64,000 nt of DNA, from NCBI RefSeq assembly GCF_048128805.1, contig NC_136012.1:10514621-10578620 (forward strand), given 5' to 3'. Source of the DNA: Centroberyx gerrardi. Lineage: Eukaryota > Chordata > Actinopteri > Beryciformes > Berycidae. Below, piece after piece: positions 37,215-48,048 of the stretch; the first letter of the stretch is position 1, and every line of letters begins with the position of its first letter. The notes under the pieces were generated by a model, which worked only from the letters and a program-made list of their open reading frames with translations, had not been told where the DNA came from and searched no databases. The position numbers and the translations under genes are program-made.

Positions 37215-37399
37215 TGGCCACTTCCAATTCTTCATTATTTTTTTAGTATTTTCGCCTTTATTGACAGGGCAGTAGAGATTGGTGGGAAAAACAGGACAGA
37301 GAGAGGGGATGACATGCAGCAGAGGCACGGGCCAGATTCAAACCCGTGCCGCTGCCTTAATGGTACGCGCTCCACTTGTTGAGCCACCGGGGCTCTGGC
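37215..37399 (-). mobile_element. tRNA-derived SINE
   Basis: Minus strand starts GCCCCGGTGGCTCAACAAGT (tRNA-like 5' end with A box), has GGGTTTGAATC (B box) about 45 bases further on, then the TGCTGCATGTCATCCCC body and ends CTGTCAATAAAGGCGAAAAT and an A-rich tail. This matches a common teleost SINE layout transcribed by RNA polymerase III. It is not a functional tRNA because the cloverleaf is incomplete. Confidence 0.82.
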
Positions 37400-37706
37400 C
37401 CCTTCCATGCTTCATTTTTGCCCTATAATGTCACAACAGAGGGGCACTTGAGCTGCTCACATACCCATCTGGTGTGATATTAAGGCAAAAATGACTGAAA
37501 AATGAAAATGAATTCTGTTTTTTCTACTGTGGGGGCACCCTAGTAAAACATGAGACTCTTACTTTTTTCATCCAAAGGAACATTCTAATGGGACACTTCA
37601 TTTTTGCCCTAAGGTCACAAGGAAGCATGTTTTTTTCTACCATAGGGCCCTAACAGCTGGTTGATGCACTGCTTCGCTGTTTACCTGGTCTGTCAGCCAG
37701 GCTAGC

Positions 37707-37754
37707 ACTCTAGACTGTGTGTTTGTATGTGTGTATTTGTGAGTGTTTGCACGG

Positions 37755-37803
<49 letters not shown>

Positions 37804-38691
37804 GTCTATTTACATGTGTGTTCACAGTTAGTGTAGGTTGATGAGGTCGTGCCATTTTAAAAGTATCTTAATAATTGTTTTCATTTAGCAGACATCTAGG
37901 CCTATGTCATTCTATTCAAACAATTTTGATTTGAAATTATGTTGGTGTTAGGTCAGACTTTAATGAAGGATTTTTTACTTGACAAAATTGTATTTAGCAA
38001 GTATAAAATTATATAAAAATTATATAAAATGATTTGCATATTCAAAAATAGACAGTGGTTTAGATTAGAGAAGTTGGCTATAGCCTAGAAATAGTCAAGA
38101 AAAATAGATAATTTGCATCCTGCAACATCCAGGCAGCATCTAAACTGTATACAGTGAAACTGCTACTGTCTTTGCCTCAACATTGTAATTAAGAAAACGA
38201 ATAATAAACTCTAGACTCTGTGTTTGTATGTGTGTATTTGTGAGTGTTTGCACGGATGTGTGTGTGTGTGTGTGTGTGTGTGTGTTGTCTATTTACATGT
38301 GTGTTCACAGTTAGTGTAGGTTGATGAGGTCGTGCCATTTTAAAAGTATCTTAATAATTGTTTTCATTTAGCAGACATCTAGGCCTATGTCATTCTATTC
38401 AATCAATTTTGATTTGAAATTATGTTGGTGTTAGGTCAGACTTTAATGAAGGATTTTTTACTTGACAAAATTGTATTTAGCAAGTATAAAATGATATAAA
38501 AATTATATAAAATGATTTGCATATTCAAAAATAGACAGTGGTTTAGATTAGAGAAGTTGGCTATAGCCTAGAAATAGTCAAGAAAAATAGATAATTTGCA
38601 TCCTGCAACATCCAGGCAGCATCTAAACTGTATACAGTGAAACTGCTACTGTCTTTGCCTCAACATTGTAATTAAGAAAACGAATAATAAA
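37707..38691. repeat. Recent tandem duplication, two units of about 501 and 484 bases
   Basis: Unit 1 (37,707-38,207) and unit 2 (38,208-38,691) both run from ACTCTAGACT to CGAATAATAAA and differ by only a few substitutions plus the length of an internal TG repeat (37,755-37,801 against 38,257-38,284). No coding content seen. Confidence 0.93.
37755..37801. repeat. TG dinucleotide microsatellite
   Basis: Uninterrupted TG repeat inside the first unit of the tandem duplication. Confidence 0.95.
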
Positions 38692-38867
38692 GTGAGTATT
38701 TGCGAGCTGTGTTATTTTCTCTAGCTAGCTTATAATCAGTATAGTATTTTATTGATAGTTTTGGTAAGCTATTGATAGCTAGCTGTGAAGTTTAAATGAG
38801 GCATCTAGCTTGAGTTGAAGCTAATGTAACTGGGGCAATAAGTGCCAGCTAGCAGCTATAGTCCTAT

Positions 38868-38932
38868 TACAGCTGCTTCAGTGGAACGCTCTTTTTCAAA
38901 GCTTAAGCTGGTAAAAACAACTCTCTCTCTCT
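38868..38932 (+). pseudogene. Fragment of hAT transposase dimerisation domain
   Basis: Plus strand reads TAASVERSFSKLKLVKTTL, which matches the ERSFSKLKLIK core of the hAT C-terminal dimerisation domain (as in ZMYM-like hAT proteins). Only about 20 residues remain. Confidence 0.6.
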
Positions 38933-39784
38933 GCTCTGCCTTTACACATCGAGTTTTTTTTCTACCATGTGACCCCAGAGGGGCTCCGTAATTTGGTGCT
39001 ATAGGCACAATTATGGTTTAATTTAGAACCATTTGAATCCAAATATGGATGCCATACAGCACCAAAAATGCTTCCCCTATGATTATGAATGAACCCGTTT
39101 GGGGAACTTTTAGTACTTCTTCTTGAAAATGTATCAGCACTCTTTCTCAGGGATGTAGTTAGGAATTCTGTGCTCCCAAAAGAATATTGCTCTGGGCCCT
39201 TCTTTTTTTATAAAAAGGAATGCAAATATTTTTATATAAAGGGCATATTTAATGCAGTGAATTTATACTCAGCTTGAATATAGAGGTCAAATCCATTTTC
39301 CTCGCTGCTCAATCTGTCTTGTCTTTTACACATGCCGCTCTGCAAATGACTAACAGCATAATGCTGAAATACTACTAGTACCAAAGCAAGACAAGATATA
39401 TTATTTCATATCAATGCAATTAGCAGGTTGCTAACTAACAACCCAAAAACTCACAAACAAACCCACACAGCCAACAATTAAGGTCCTCAATTTCATATTC
39501 AATAACATTGGATTATAAATTGAACTATCTCTATATTCATGATTCAGATTCATGAGTAACTACTGAAAAATAAATGCAGCAGGGCCACATCAGGGTCAGG
39601 ACATCCTACAGTGCATTAGGGATTTTTCAGTTGTATCTTGCTTTTTGCATGTGGGCTCAAAACTCAAATGCATGTTTTAATTGATCTACAATTGGCCATT
39701 AATATTGACATTAACAGCAAGTGTCAAGGTAGCCCAAATTGCCTTATCAATGCCATAGCTGGCAGATATTGAAAAACAATGATA

Positions 39785-39828
39785 TCTTCATTGTTTGGAG
39801 AGCTTGATTGCTCTCCAAACAATGAAGA
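39785..39828. repeat. Perfect 19-bp inverted repeat with 6-base loop
   Basis: TCTTCATTGTTTGGAGAGC (39,785-39,803), loop TTGATT, then its exact complement (39,810-39,828). Could form a stable hairpin. Confidence 0.85.
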
Positions 39829-40096
39829 CATGTCCCAACATTGAATAAGTCAACCAAAACAGCAGATACTGTCACACTGACCAAAGAAAACACTAAGAGC
39901 AGCTATCAATACTGCAGTGAGCCTTTGTGCTACATGGATCTTTGGTTAGTTTACTTTTTCACATTCTACAGTGGATCCATTTTTTTCTTGCATAATTACA
40001 AGATACACAAAATAAAATAGTTATGGAAACAAAAATTCCAATATTGTAATAGGCAATATGTTTGCAACTCTGTAACCAATGCGGACACACACTGTC

Positions 40097-40098
<2 letters not shown>

Positions 40099-40174
<76 letters not shown>
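40099..40174. repeat. GA dinucleotide microsatellite
   Basis: About 38 uninterrupted GA units. Confidence 0.97.
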
Positions 40175-40177
<3 letters not shown>

Positions 40178-40807
40178 TGACCGGCTGTAGTGTTTTCTAT
40201 CAAATTTACCCATTTTACCCGTTCCATTATTGTGTTATTCTCACTTTCATCCCTCAGGGAACTACAGAACAAATCGCGGTCCATTATGACTCATTAAGGA
40301 ACGCAACATCTAGCGCTTAATTAGTGACGATTCCATATCATACAGGACGGATGACAGCCTTGCCGGTATTTGACAAGTTAGTTAATTTAACGACGCTGAA
40401 GTTGGCATCCGATTCCCAGCTTCTGATTGGAATTTTCCGGTCCACCTTAAAAGTGGCATAACGCCTGTAGATGACGTTGTTCAGTCATTTCCAAGCTAAT
40501 TCATGAACTAAAAAACGTAACAAATAGGGGGAAGATGAAATGAGAATGAATCATAGAATGAAATGGTCTTTAATTGATTTACAATCCTGGATTTTGATCA
40601 TTTTAACTGTAGCATTTTTTTCTTATTGCCCTTACTCATGGTAAACTGATTTTCAGTCTTATTGCTATTTCTTTTGCTGTGGTCCTACCTGCTCAGTATT
40701 AAAAAGTCTCAAGAAACCAATACTCCAATATGACAGGGGACATCACAGGGTATCATAATCCTGAGTTTTATTCATTTTTTCTGTAGCATTTTTTTCTTAT
40801 TGACCTC

Positions 40808-41150
40808 GAAACCTTTATTCTATTTGTGAAAATGCAAAAAAAAAGGAGATTTCACTGCTTTTTTCATGTCTAGACCACATTGGACCAGGTCCAGATCAAA
40901 AACCACTATACTTAGACCTGTCAAATCTGGACTAGCTTACCAAGGAGACTCCAGAGACTCATTAAAACACAATTTCAGATTTGTGAAACCTTTATTCTAT
41001 TTGTGAAAATGCAAAAAAGGGAGATTTCACTGATATTTCTCTATCCAGACCACATTAGACCAGGTCCAGATTAAAAACCACTATACTTAGACTTGTCAAA
41101 TCTGGACTAGATTATCCCAGAGAAGCCAGGGACTCTTTAAGACACAGTTA
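40808..41150. repeat. Tandem repeat, two units of about 177 bases
   Basis: Both units start GAAACCTTTATTCTATTTGT and share the AGACCACATT and CAGGTCCAGAT blocks; unit 1 from 40,808, unit 2 from 40,985. A shorter echo (TGTAGCATTTTTTTCTTATT) lies just before at about 40,610 and 40,782. Confidence 0.85.
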
Positions 41151-41168
41151 CTAATAATAATAAGGTAC

Positions 41169-41202
<34 letters not shown>
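41143..41202. repeat. AAT trinucleotide microsatellite
   Basis: TAATAATAA tract interrupted once by GGTAC. Confidence 0.9.
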
Positions 41203-41721
41203 CTTTATTTATTTTCTTTTACTGAAGAAATGATAACAGCTACAATCACTGTAGTTACTTAAAGACACTGGTTGTTACCATGTCATTCCTGTGTAATAGT
41301 ATGTGAATGCCACCCTCACTTGTAGGCATGAAGGAGCCCCCGAATACATTAGACTAGTAACCATTAAACAGTGCAAGGGTCCCCAACCAGGTGTGACTTC
41401 AAAGTAATTGGATTAAGAGGCTGGTGTTACAAAAAGAGGGAACTGTTTAACAATTTCAAAAGGGTAAAAACACAAGGCAGGCTTGTTTGGTGCTGTGGCA
41501 ATGAAGACTTACTCAAAATGAAGAAAACAAGATTGACTAAAGGTAGGGGCTGTTGGGGTTGATTACCCAGGGAGATGGGCTAGGCCCAAAAGAAGCCAGG
41601 GTAGAGTAAGGCCATATGGGGCCTAGGCAGCAGGCTGAAAGGCCTTCTAGGGGTCCACAACCAACACAGCAAACCTAGATAAACAAAAAACTAATGGAAA
41701 AAATAAGAAAAATTTGTGGTG

Positions 41722-44700
41722 GATTGATTGATTGATTGATTGATTTTATTTATGGATTAGTAAACAAAAAACAAAACAAAGAAATCCAAAGGATAACATG
41801 TTAAAGTGAAAAACACTTATTTCCAACATGGTCCCAAGATGTTAAAAAGACAAAGAAAAACACAAGGAAGCACAAGACATTAAACATAAAAACTAAACAA
41901 ACACAATCCTAAAAAAAAAAAAAAAAAAAAAACACATCACCACCATTACAAGATAAAAAATAACTCCTACATCAGAAAAACAAGGACAGCTAAAGTAACA
42001 ATGTCATTGCAGATTTCATTATAAATCTGTTACCCTGTTCCATAAAAAAGTCCTAACCTGACTTCTATAAGCCCCTCTCATATTTAAAAACTTGACGTGT
42101 AACGGAAGGCTGTTCCACAACATGGCACCAGTATAAAAAAAGGAACTTCTAGCTACATTATTCACTCGAGGCACTTGACATGAACGCACACTGGCCCTGG
42201 TATTATAGTTATGCTGAGTATGGACCATTGTTATCTGAGAACACAAGTACTGAGGAGCATACCCATTGATAATATTGTACATATGATGCAGCTTCTGTTG
42301 TTCTACTCTGAGCTGTACTGGCAGCAGTCCTACCCTTCTGAATTCATCACTACCAACATGAGTTCGAGGGGATGCATTTAATAAATACCGAATAATATTA
42401 TTTTGCATCGCCTGCAGTTTGTTCCTGAGTTTAGCTGTCAAACCACTGTACCAAGCAGAGCATGCATAATCGAAATGACACTGTATCAATGATGACACGA
42501 GAAGTTTCTTAACAGAAAAGTCGAAAAGCCTTGTTCTGCGAAACAGGAACTTGAGTTTGCTGGCACACTTAGATAATATTTTAGCAGCAATATATTCACA
42601 GGAGAGTGACTGCTCCAATATTATTCCTAAATATGAGACATTTGTCTGAGATACAATTTCAGCTCCATTACAAAAGACTTTCAACGTATTTGTTCTTGAC
42701 AGCTTCTTCTTAGTTCCAAACAGGATTGACTCGGTTTTGCCCAAATGTATTGAGAGCTTGTTATCTATGAGCCACTCTCTTACACTTTCTAATTCATTAC
42801 TAAGAGTGTTTTCAATCTCACTGACATTATTCCCAGATACCAGTAACGCAGAATCATCAGCATACAGTAAAAGCTTGCATTTCACAGCCGCTGGCATATC
42901 ATTTATATACATAAGAAATAAAAGAGGCCCTAAAATAGAGCCTTGCGGCACCCCACATGTAATATCCTGAGGTTCTGATATAACCCCTTCAACATCACAG
43001 ACTTGAGTTCTTCCTGTAAGGTAAGAAGTGAACCATTTTACAGCAGTATGTCTAAAACCCATGCACTGTAGTTTTGATAACAGTATAGTATGATTCACTG
43101 TGTCAAAGGCTTTTTGCAAATCAAGCAAGATCATGCCAACATACTTTCCTTCATCAAAGTTTTGTCTAATAAAGTCAAACAGATGAATAAGACAGGTTTC
43201 AGTAGAGTATGCTGCTCTAAAACCAGACTGAAGCTCATACAACAAATTTTTTTTAACTAAATATTCCTCAACCTGCTCAAACACAAGACGTTCAAAAACC
43301 TTAGACATGGATGTTAAAATTGATACTGGCCTATAATTTCCAACATCTGATTTACTATTCTTCTTAAAAAGGGGAACAACCCTTGCCCTTTTCAGTTCAC
43401 ATGGGAATTTACCCTGACTTATAGATAAATTTACTATATGAGTAATCACACTAGAAATTACACTGGCACTATCCCTCAGAAATCTGGCTGGAATAAGATC
43501 CAATCCAGTTGCTTTGTTTGTGGGTAATGCGGATAGACACATCCTTACCCTTTCCACTGAAACAGGACTTATCTCAAATACATCAGGAACAACATTTTTA
43601 TCTTTGTAGAAAGAGTTCGCAAATGATAGGCCATATCTCCCTGAGCCACAAGGTAATTTAGTAACCAAACTAGCAGCAATGGTTGTAAAAAAATTATTAA
43701 AATAACTAGCAACCTTCCATTTATCAAAACATATCTTATCCTCAATGACTAGTCCAATATTGCCAGATTTTGTTTTGGACTTTCCTGTGGAGCCCATTTC
43801 GTTAAGTACTTTCCATAATTTTTTGGGCTGGTGTGAATTTTCAGCAATAGCATCCTCATAAAATTGGGACTTTGATTTCTCTGTCTTATATCTGGCTTGA
43901 TTTCTAAAATGAACATATTTATCATAATCAGTAGGCAATTTTGACTTCTTAAACTTTCTAAAATATAAATCTCGTTGTCTAATAAGATCTAAAATATCTG
44001 TAGTCATCCAATTTGCACTTCTCTGTTTAATTCTAGTCTCCTTCATTGGAGCAACAGCATCAAGTGCAGCTATAAAATGCTCTTTAAAAAGGGTCCAAGC
44101 CTTATCAACATCATTGCTACCCAAAACATCAGCCCAATCCCTCTCAGAAAGCCTATGTTCAAATCCCTCAACTGAGTAATGTTTAGTACATCTGGACCTA
44201 ATAGAGCGGTGATTTCCAGTATTTATCTGTGATTTAAATATCTTACGAGTGCAAAAAATTACTTTATGATCACTTAAGGCAATATCAAGGACGCCTGATT
44301 GGGAGATCTTTTCACACTCTGAGACCAATATCAAGTCCAATATGGACTGGCTATTTACAGACACTCTAGTAGGTTCAGTAATTAGTTGTTGCAAACCAAA
44401 CACTTTACAGAAGTTTGAAAATGATTTAACTAAACAACTCTTACTAGGAGGCAATAGCAAGTTTGTATTAAAATCACCCAATATAATACATTCCTTCTCC
44501 ATGCATACATTACTCCTAATACAAGTCATCTCTAAAAGTTCATAAAAGTCTGTTTGCTTAGGAGGTCTGTAACAGACACCAATAATAATGGGTTTAGTCT
44601 TGAGAAGCAGCAGCTCAATCCATGATGACCACAACACACAATTATAATCAAACAAAATAAGGTGTGGTGCACAGTTCCAACATGTAGTGTATAGCAAACA

Positions 44701-44780
44701 AAGCCCAATCCCTGCACTAAGGCCTGTCGACCCAGCTATCCCTCGCCCTATTGCACATTGGCCAATACATGGTACTAATG
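41722..44780 (-). mobile_element. LINE (jockey/CR1-like superfamily), 5'-truncated, frame intact
   Basis: Minus-strand LINE whose 3' end is an ATCA repeat tail at 41,722-41,748, preceded by a 3' UTR containing a T-rich run (complement of poly-A at 41,912-41,931) and AATAAAAT close to the tail. The coding frame is described separately. No ORF1 and no start of the endonuclease are seen to the right, so the copy is 5'-truncated near 44.7-44.8 kb. Confidence 0.88.
42019..44697 (-). CDS. LINE ORF2 (endonuclease C-part and reverse transcriptase), partial
   Basis: Uninterrupted 892-codon frame. The 5' boundary is a truncation, not a start codon (the first codon is TTG). It carries the C-terminal half of an AP-type endonuclease (IIIGVCYRPP, CIILGDFNTNL, ALSDHKVIF), then reverse transcriptase blocks YRPVSILTSMSKVFE, LQSGFRAAYSTETCL, LLDLQKAFDTVNH, GVPQGSILGPLLF and the active site LLYADDSALL, and a C-terminal domain ending TFLWNRVTDL. 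All catalytic residues of the RT are present. Nearly 2.7 kb without a stop implies a young insertion. Confidence 0.9.
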   Translation of the reverse strand: MLYTTCWNCAPHLILFDYNCVLWSSWIELLLLKTKPIIIGVCYRPPKQTDFYELLEMTCIRSNVCMEKECIILGDFNTNLLLPPSKSCLVKSFSNFCKVFGLQQLITEPTRVSVNSQSILDLILVSECEKISQSGVLDIALSDHKVIFCTRKIFKSQINTGNHRSIRSRCTKHYSVEGFEHRLSERDWADVLGSNDVDKAWTLFKEHFIAALDAVAPMKETRIKQRSANWMTTDILDLIRQRDLYFRKFKKSKLPTDYDKYVHFRNQARYKTEKSKSQFYEDAIAENSHQPKKLWKVLNEMGSTGKSKTKSGNIGLVIEDKICFDKWKVASYFNNFFTTIAASLVTKLPCGSGRYGLSFANSFYKDKNVVPDVFEISPVSVERVRMCLSALPTNKATGLDLIPARFLRDSASVISSVITHIVNLSISQGKFPCELKRARVVPLFKKNSKSDVGNYRPVSILTSMSKVFERLVFEQVEEYLVKKNLLYELQSGFRAAYSTETCLIHLFDFIRQNFDEGKYVGMILLDLQKAFDTVNHTILLSKLQCMGFRHTAVKWFTSYLTGRTQVCDVEGVISEPQDITCGVPQGSILGPLLFLMYINDMPAAVKCKLLLYADDSALLVSGNNVSEIENTLSNELESVREWLIDNKLSIHLGKTESILFGTKKKLSRTNTLKVFCNGAEIVSQTNVSYLGIILEQSLSCEYIAAKILSKCASKLKFLFRRTRLFDFSVKKLLVSSLIQCHFDYACSAWYSGLTAKLRNKLQAMQNNIIRYLLNASPRTHVGSDEFRRVGLLPVQLRVEQQKLHHMYNIINGYAPQYLCSQITMVHTQHNYNTRASVRSCQVPRVNNVARSSFFYTGAMLWNSLPLHVKFLNMRGAYRSQVRTFLWNRVTDL

Positions 44781-45072
44781 CCCTTTACTGACACTTTAAA
44801 AGTTGTATATGAGAAAAAAACATTGACAGGCAGGTAGATTCAGCACCTGTTCCTGTGATAAAAATACACACACATTACTTTATAAAGACATACACCTAAA
44901 GGTTGAACGATATAAGTACCAAGGAATAAAACTATTATATTATATAACATCACTAAAATTCAAAGAATACAGTATACCTTTTGCATTTGGTTCTTTTTAT
45001 TTTTGTTGACCAAGCTACCCAACGATATCTTAGTATGGGTGGAGGCCAGTGACTTGAGGCTAGTTTGATTAA

Positions 45073-45505
45073 AGGGTAACTTCGGTATTTTTCAACCTGG
45101 ACCCTATTCCAACATTATGGAAAGGACCCTACAGAGAAATGAAACGTTTTTCTTTCTCTCTTTCGCTTGATCCAGTGTGTAACCAAGTCTCGCGAGAGTT
45201 GAGTTGTTGCAGGAAGTCACACACAGACAGGATCAAGCGAAAGGTAAAGAAAAACGTCCTTTCCATAATGTTGTCAGACACTTATAATAACAATCTGAGC
45301 CTGTCAGTGGCAAAAACAAGCACTTTTAGTGGACGTACATTGACGGTGCGATTTGCCCCGTACGTTGCAGCCCGTTTTGTGGCTGCCGGCTGAAGCGATC
45401 TCGCTCAATATTGGACCAATTTCAAAAATTGTTGTCCCCTTTAGTCACTTAGACACAAAAAGATGGGGATATAGGATCCAGGTTGAAAAATACCGAAGTT
45501 ACCCT
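45073..45505. mobile_element. MITE with TTAA target duplication (433 bp)
   Basis: Inverted ends AGGGTAACTTCGGTATTTTT and complement; TTAA flanks at 45,069-45,072 and 45,506-45,509. TTAA targeting is typical of Kolobok and piggyBac transposases; the AGGG ends suggest Kolobok. Non-coding. Confidence 0.88.
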
Positions 45506-45509
45506 TTAA

Positions 45510-46870
45510 AAGGAACATTATGGAGGATTAAAAGTTGCAGGTACAATCAGAAGAAATAAAAGAAATAGCATACCATGTTTGCTGCTTCAAGCAGCTTCTA
45601 CCAGCCCTCATCAAGAATTACCGTACACAGCAAACAATATATACTCCCCAAATGCATGGACTTCCAAAAACTGTTTCTCCCTCTCAAACACCCATTTCAG
45701 GCTTAGCTACACAGGAAGGCCCAGGCCTCTGACGTCCCTGTTTATTACCTCTCCTACTCCCCAGGGTCCTAGAGACATACAAGTTAGGCATTCCTGCTAA
45801 ACAAGTACGTTAATACAGATAATCAAGGAACAAACAAGTAGTAACAGCATTAAAAAGACTTAGAAATTATGCAGTCAACATTGATAGGCAGCAGATGGTC
45901 ATTAGAAATCTATACTGGCAAACAAGTGATAACAGAGACAAAAGCCAGTGCTCTTTCAAATTTAGGTTCAAAACTTCATTTAGTGCAGGGGAAAAACAAC
46001 CCCACTTTATGTCCAAAGAAAAACTATGTGTCCATTTTATTTAGACTAGTAGAATTTTCTTGAATTCCTGTACTTTTGTTGATAGGTTTGCAATATTCAT
46101 CACCAGGAACATCTACTGTAATACCTCAAATATTGAGGTCTTTTGAAAATCTGAAGTCTGAGGCATAGGTCATTCCTATAGTTGCATGCCATAGCCACAT
46201 CTTCCAGAAAACTTAAATACCCTTGATGATGATGGTGACATCCGATCCTCTCTAGACTGTTGTGGGTAGTGTCACCCTTATCCTTTTCATCACCTGTTTG
46301 TAAGCTGCTCCAGGAGATCACCAATGTTACTCTCCTGTGGAAAACACATGCAGTTAGCAGGGTTTGGGCCAGGATGATTTTTGGAAGTGGTCAAATTGCC
46401 TTCAGCTACTTTTCTTCCTTCTTCTGTCCATGGCTTGACTGAGGGAGTCAGTATATAATGATGATTCGGAGACTGGTTAACACACAGTAATCAGTATGCT
46501 GCCTAGATAAATTACTGAATTAAAGGTCTTTCTACGACAGGTCATGAAGTATGTTATGTAGGCAGCTCAGTTTAAATCCTCTTTTTTCCCCATTCAGAGA
46601 GGGAGGAACTGCTCAGGTGACAACAGTAAAACATGAAACTGTAACAAAACAAACAAAAAGAAGTTCCACTCCAGGCAATTATTAAAAAATGCAAAAATGG
46701 GGTGTGGGAAAACATACAACAGCTAAATCCTGACTTTTTTCCCCCCTGTGAATGCCTGAATGTTGTTAAAACAAAATTTTAAACTGTTTAACACCAACAC
46801 TAAAATGAGACAAATATGGGAAAACCCTTAAAAAAAAAACTGTAAGTGGCGTGGGTCTTTAAGGGAGAGT
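45510..46870. other. Intergenic DNA, nothing recognised
   Basis: No supportable gene or element. Confidence 0.45.
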
Positions 46871-46872
46871 CT

Positions 46873-46982
46873 TCATTTCTTACGGCCACCACCACCCATC
46901 CTCTCTGGTCCATACTTCAGGTATTTTGTCATGGTCTCCATTACTTTTGTATGTGTTGTTTTGTATGTGCTGTTGACAGCAT
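46873..46982 (-). CDS. Candidate terminal coding exon of an unknown gene (E5)
   Basis: Minus strand: pyrimidine-rich acceptor (GTTTTCCTCTTTAG) followed by 35 residues, AVNSTYKTTHTKVMETMTKY then LKYGPERMGGGGRKK and a stop at 46,873. The composition looks like a helical C-terminus with a basic tail. It joins in phase to candidate exon E4 at 50,938 (one base plus two). Another frame is also open across both exons, so the reading is not settled. Family not recognised. Confidence 0.33.
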
Positions 46983-47198
46983 CTAAAGAGGAAAACCAAA
47001 CCACAGGTTAGATCATTGTCAAAAATGCTGTACATTTTAGCCCATGTATGACAAATCCTGTGTAGCGTAGCTACATTGTTACCAACCATTTTCCAAAGCT
47101 GTACCAAAGTAGGATCACATTTAGATCACACTTTGCATGTTAAGAAACGCAAAGTGCGCAAACTCTCTTGATTTGTGAAGCCAGAAAACCACTTTGTT

Positions 47199-47211
47199 GT
47201 TGCTAGGTAAC
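47199..47211. promoter_or_regulatory. Possible RFX X-box
   Basis: GTTGCTAGGTAAC is a good match to the RFX X-box consensus (GTTGCC-N-GGNAAC type). No gene start is evident beside it, so relevance is unknown. Confidence 0.25.
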
Positions 47212-47689
47212 CACTCTCCACTCAAGTATGTCAGTTGGCTAGCATCTTCAACAGCATTTTTAGCCAATTTCACAAAAACTTTGATCTATTATTGGTCCAA
47301 AACTTGGATGGGCAGAGGACACTTTTTCTCTCTTGGATAGTGTGTGACAAGTTCAAAAGTAATGATAGACTGACAACCAGCTGATGTAGGGTGCTTTTTC
47401 CACGCTGCATGTCAAATTAGGACCATATTCTACTCACTGCACACCAAAAATGACAGGGTGCCCAACCAAGAAACCTGTCTAACCTATTTGACTGCATGTA
47501 TTAATGATAGAATTTGCTTTTAATCAAACTAGAACTAGAAGTAAAAGAGGCACAAAAATGAATTAAAAGACAGCCATTAACTTAAGTTATGTTGAAGTTA
47601 CATCACTGATGGGAAATTACAATTTGGGACTACTTGGTGAAATTTCATGTCATTTGGATAAGCACAGCCTGAATTAGATCGATAGCTAG

Positions 47690-47944
47690 ATAGATAGATA
47701 GATAGATAGAATGATAGATACTTTATTGATCCCCGAGGGGAAATTAAGGCGTTACAGCAGCTCACATTACAAACAACAACAACAAAATAAAGTGACAATA
47801 GAATAAAATAGACATCTGAAACATTATATACAGTAAGAACAGTCCAGTATGATTTAACATCCCCCAGCCTGACTCTGATCACCCCGATTGAGCCAGCCGG
47901 AGGAGTTGTACAGTCTTATTGCGGCAGGCAGAAAAGAGCTCCTA
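47690..47944 (-). mobile_element. 5'-truncated LINE 3' end with GATA tail
   Basis: Minus strand ends AATTTCCCCTCGGGGATCAA, TAAAGTATCTATC and a run of TATC (47,690-47,712), a familiar teleost LINE 3' end. The 5' side stops abruptly at the left arm of the inverted repeat starting at 47,945. Confidence 0.8.
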
Positions 47945-48048
47945 TAGGTGGACTTGTGTCAGGTTTAGCTGTCTTTTGTCAGATATAGATGGACTTGTTT
48001 CAGGTTTAACTGTCTTTTGTAGACTTAGCTGGAGTTGTATCGAGTTTA

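Noticed and set aside
37320..37399. tRNA gene on the minus strand
   Set aside because: A and B boxes are present, but the sequence is a SINE head; no complete cloverleaf and it runs into a SINE body.
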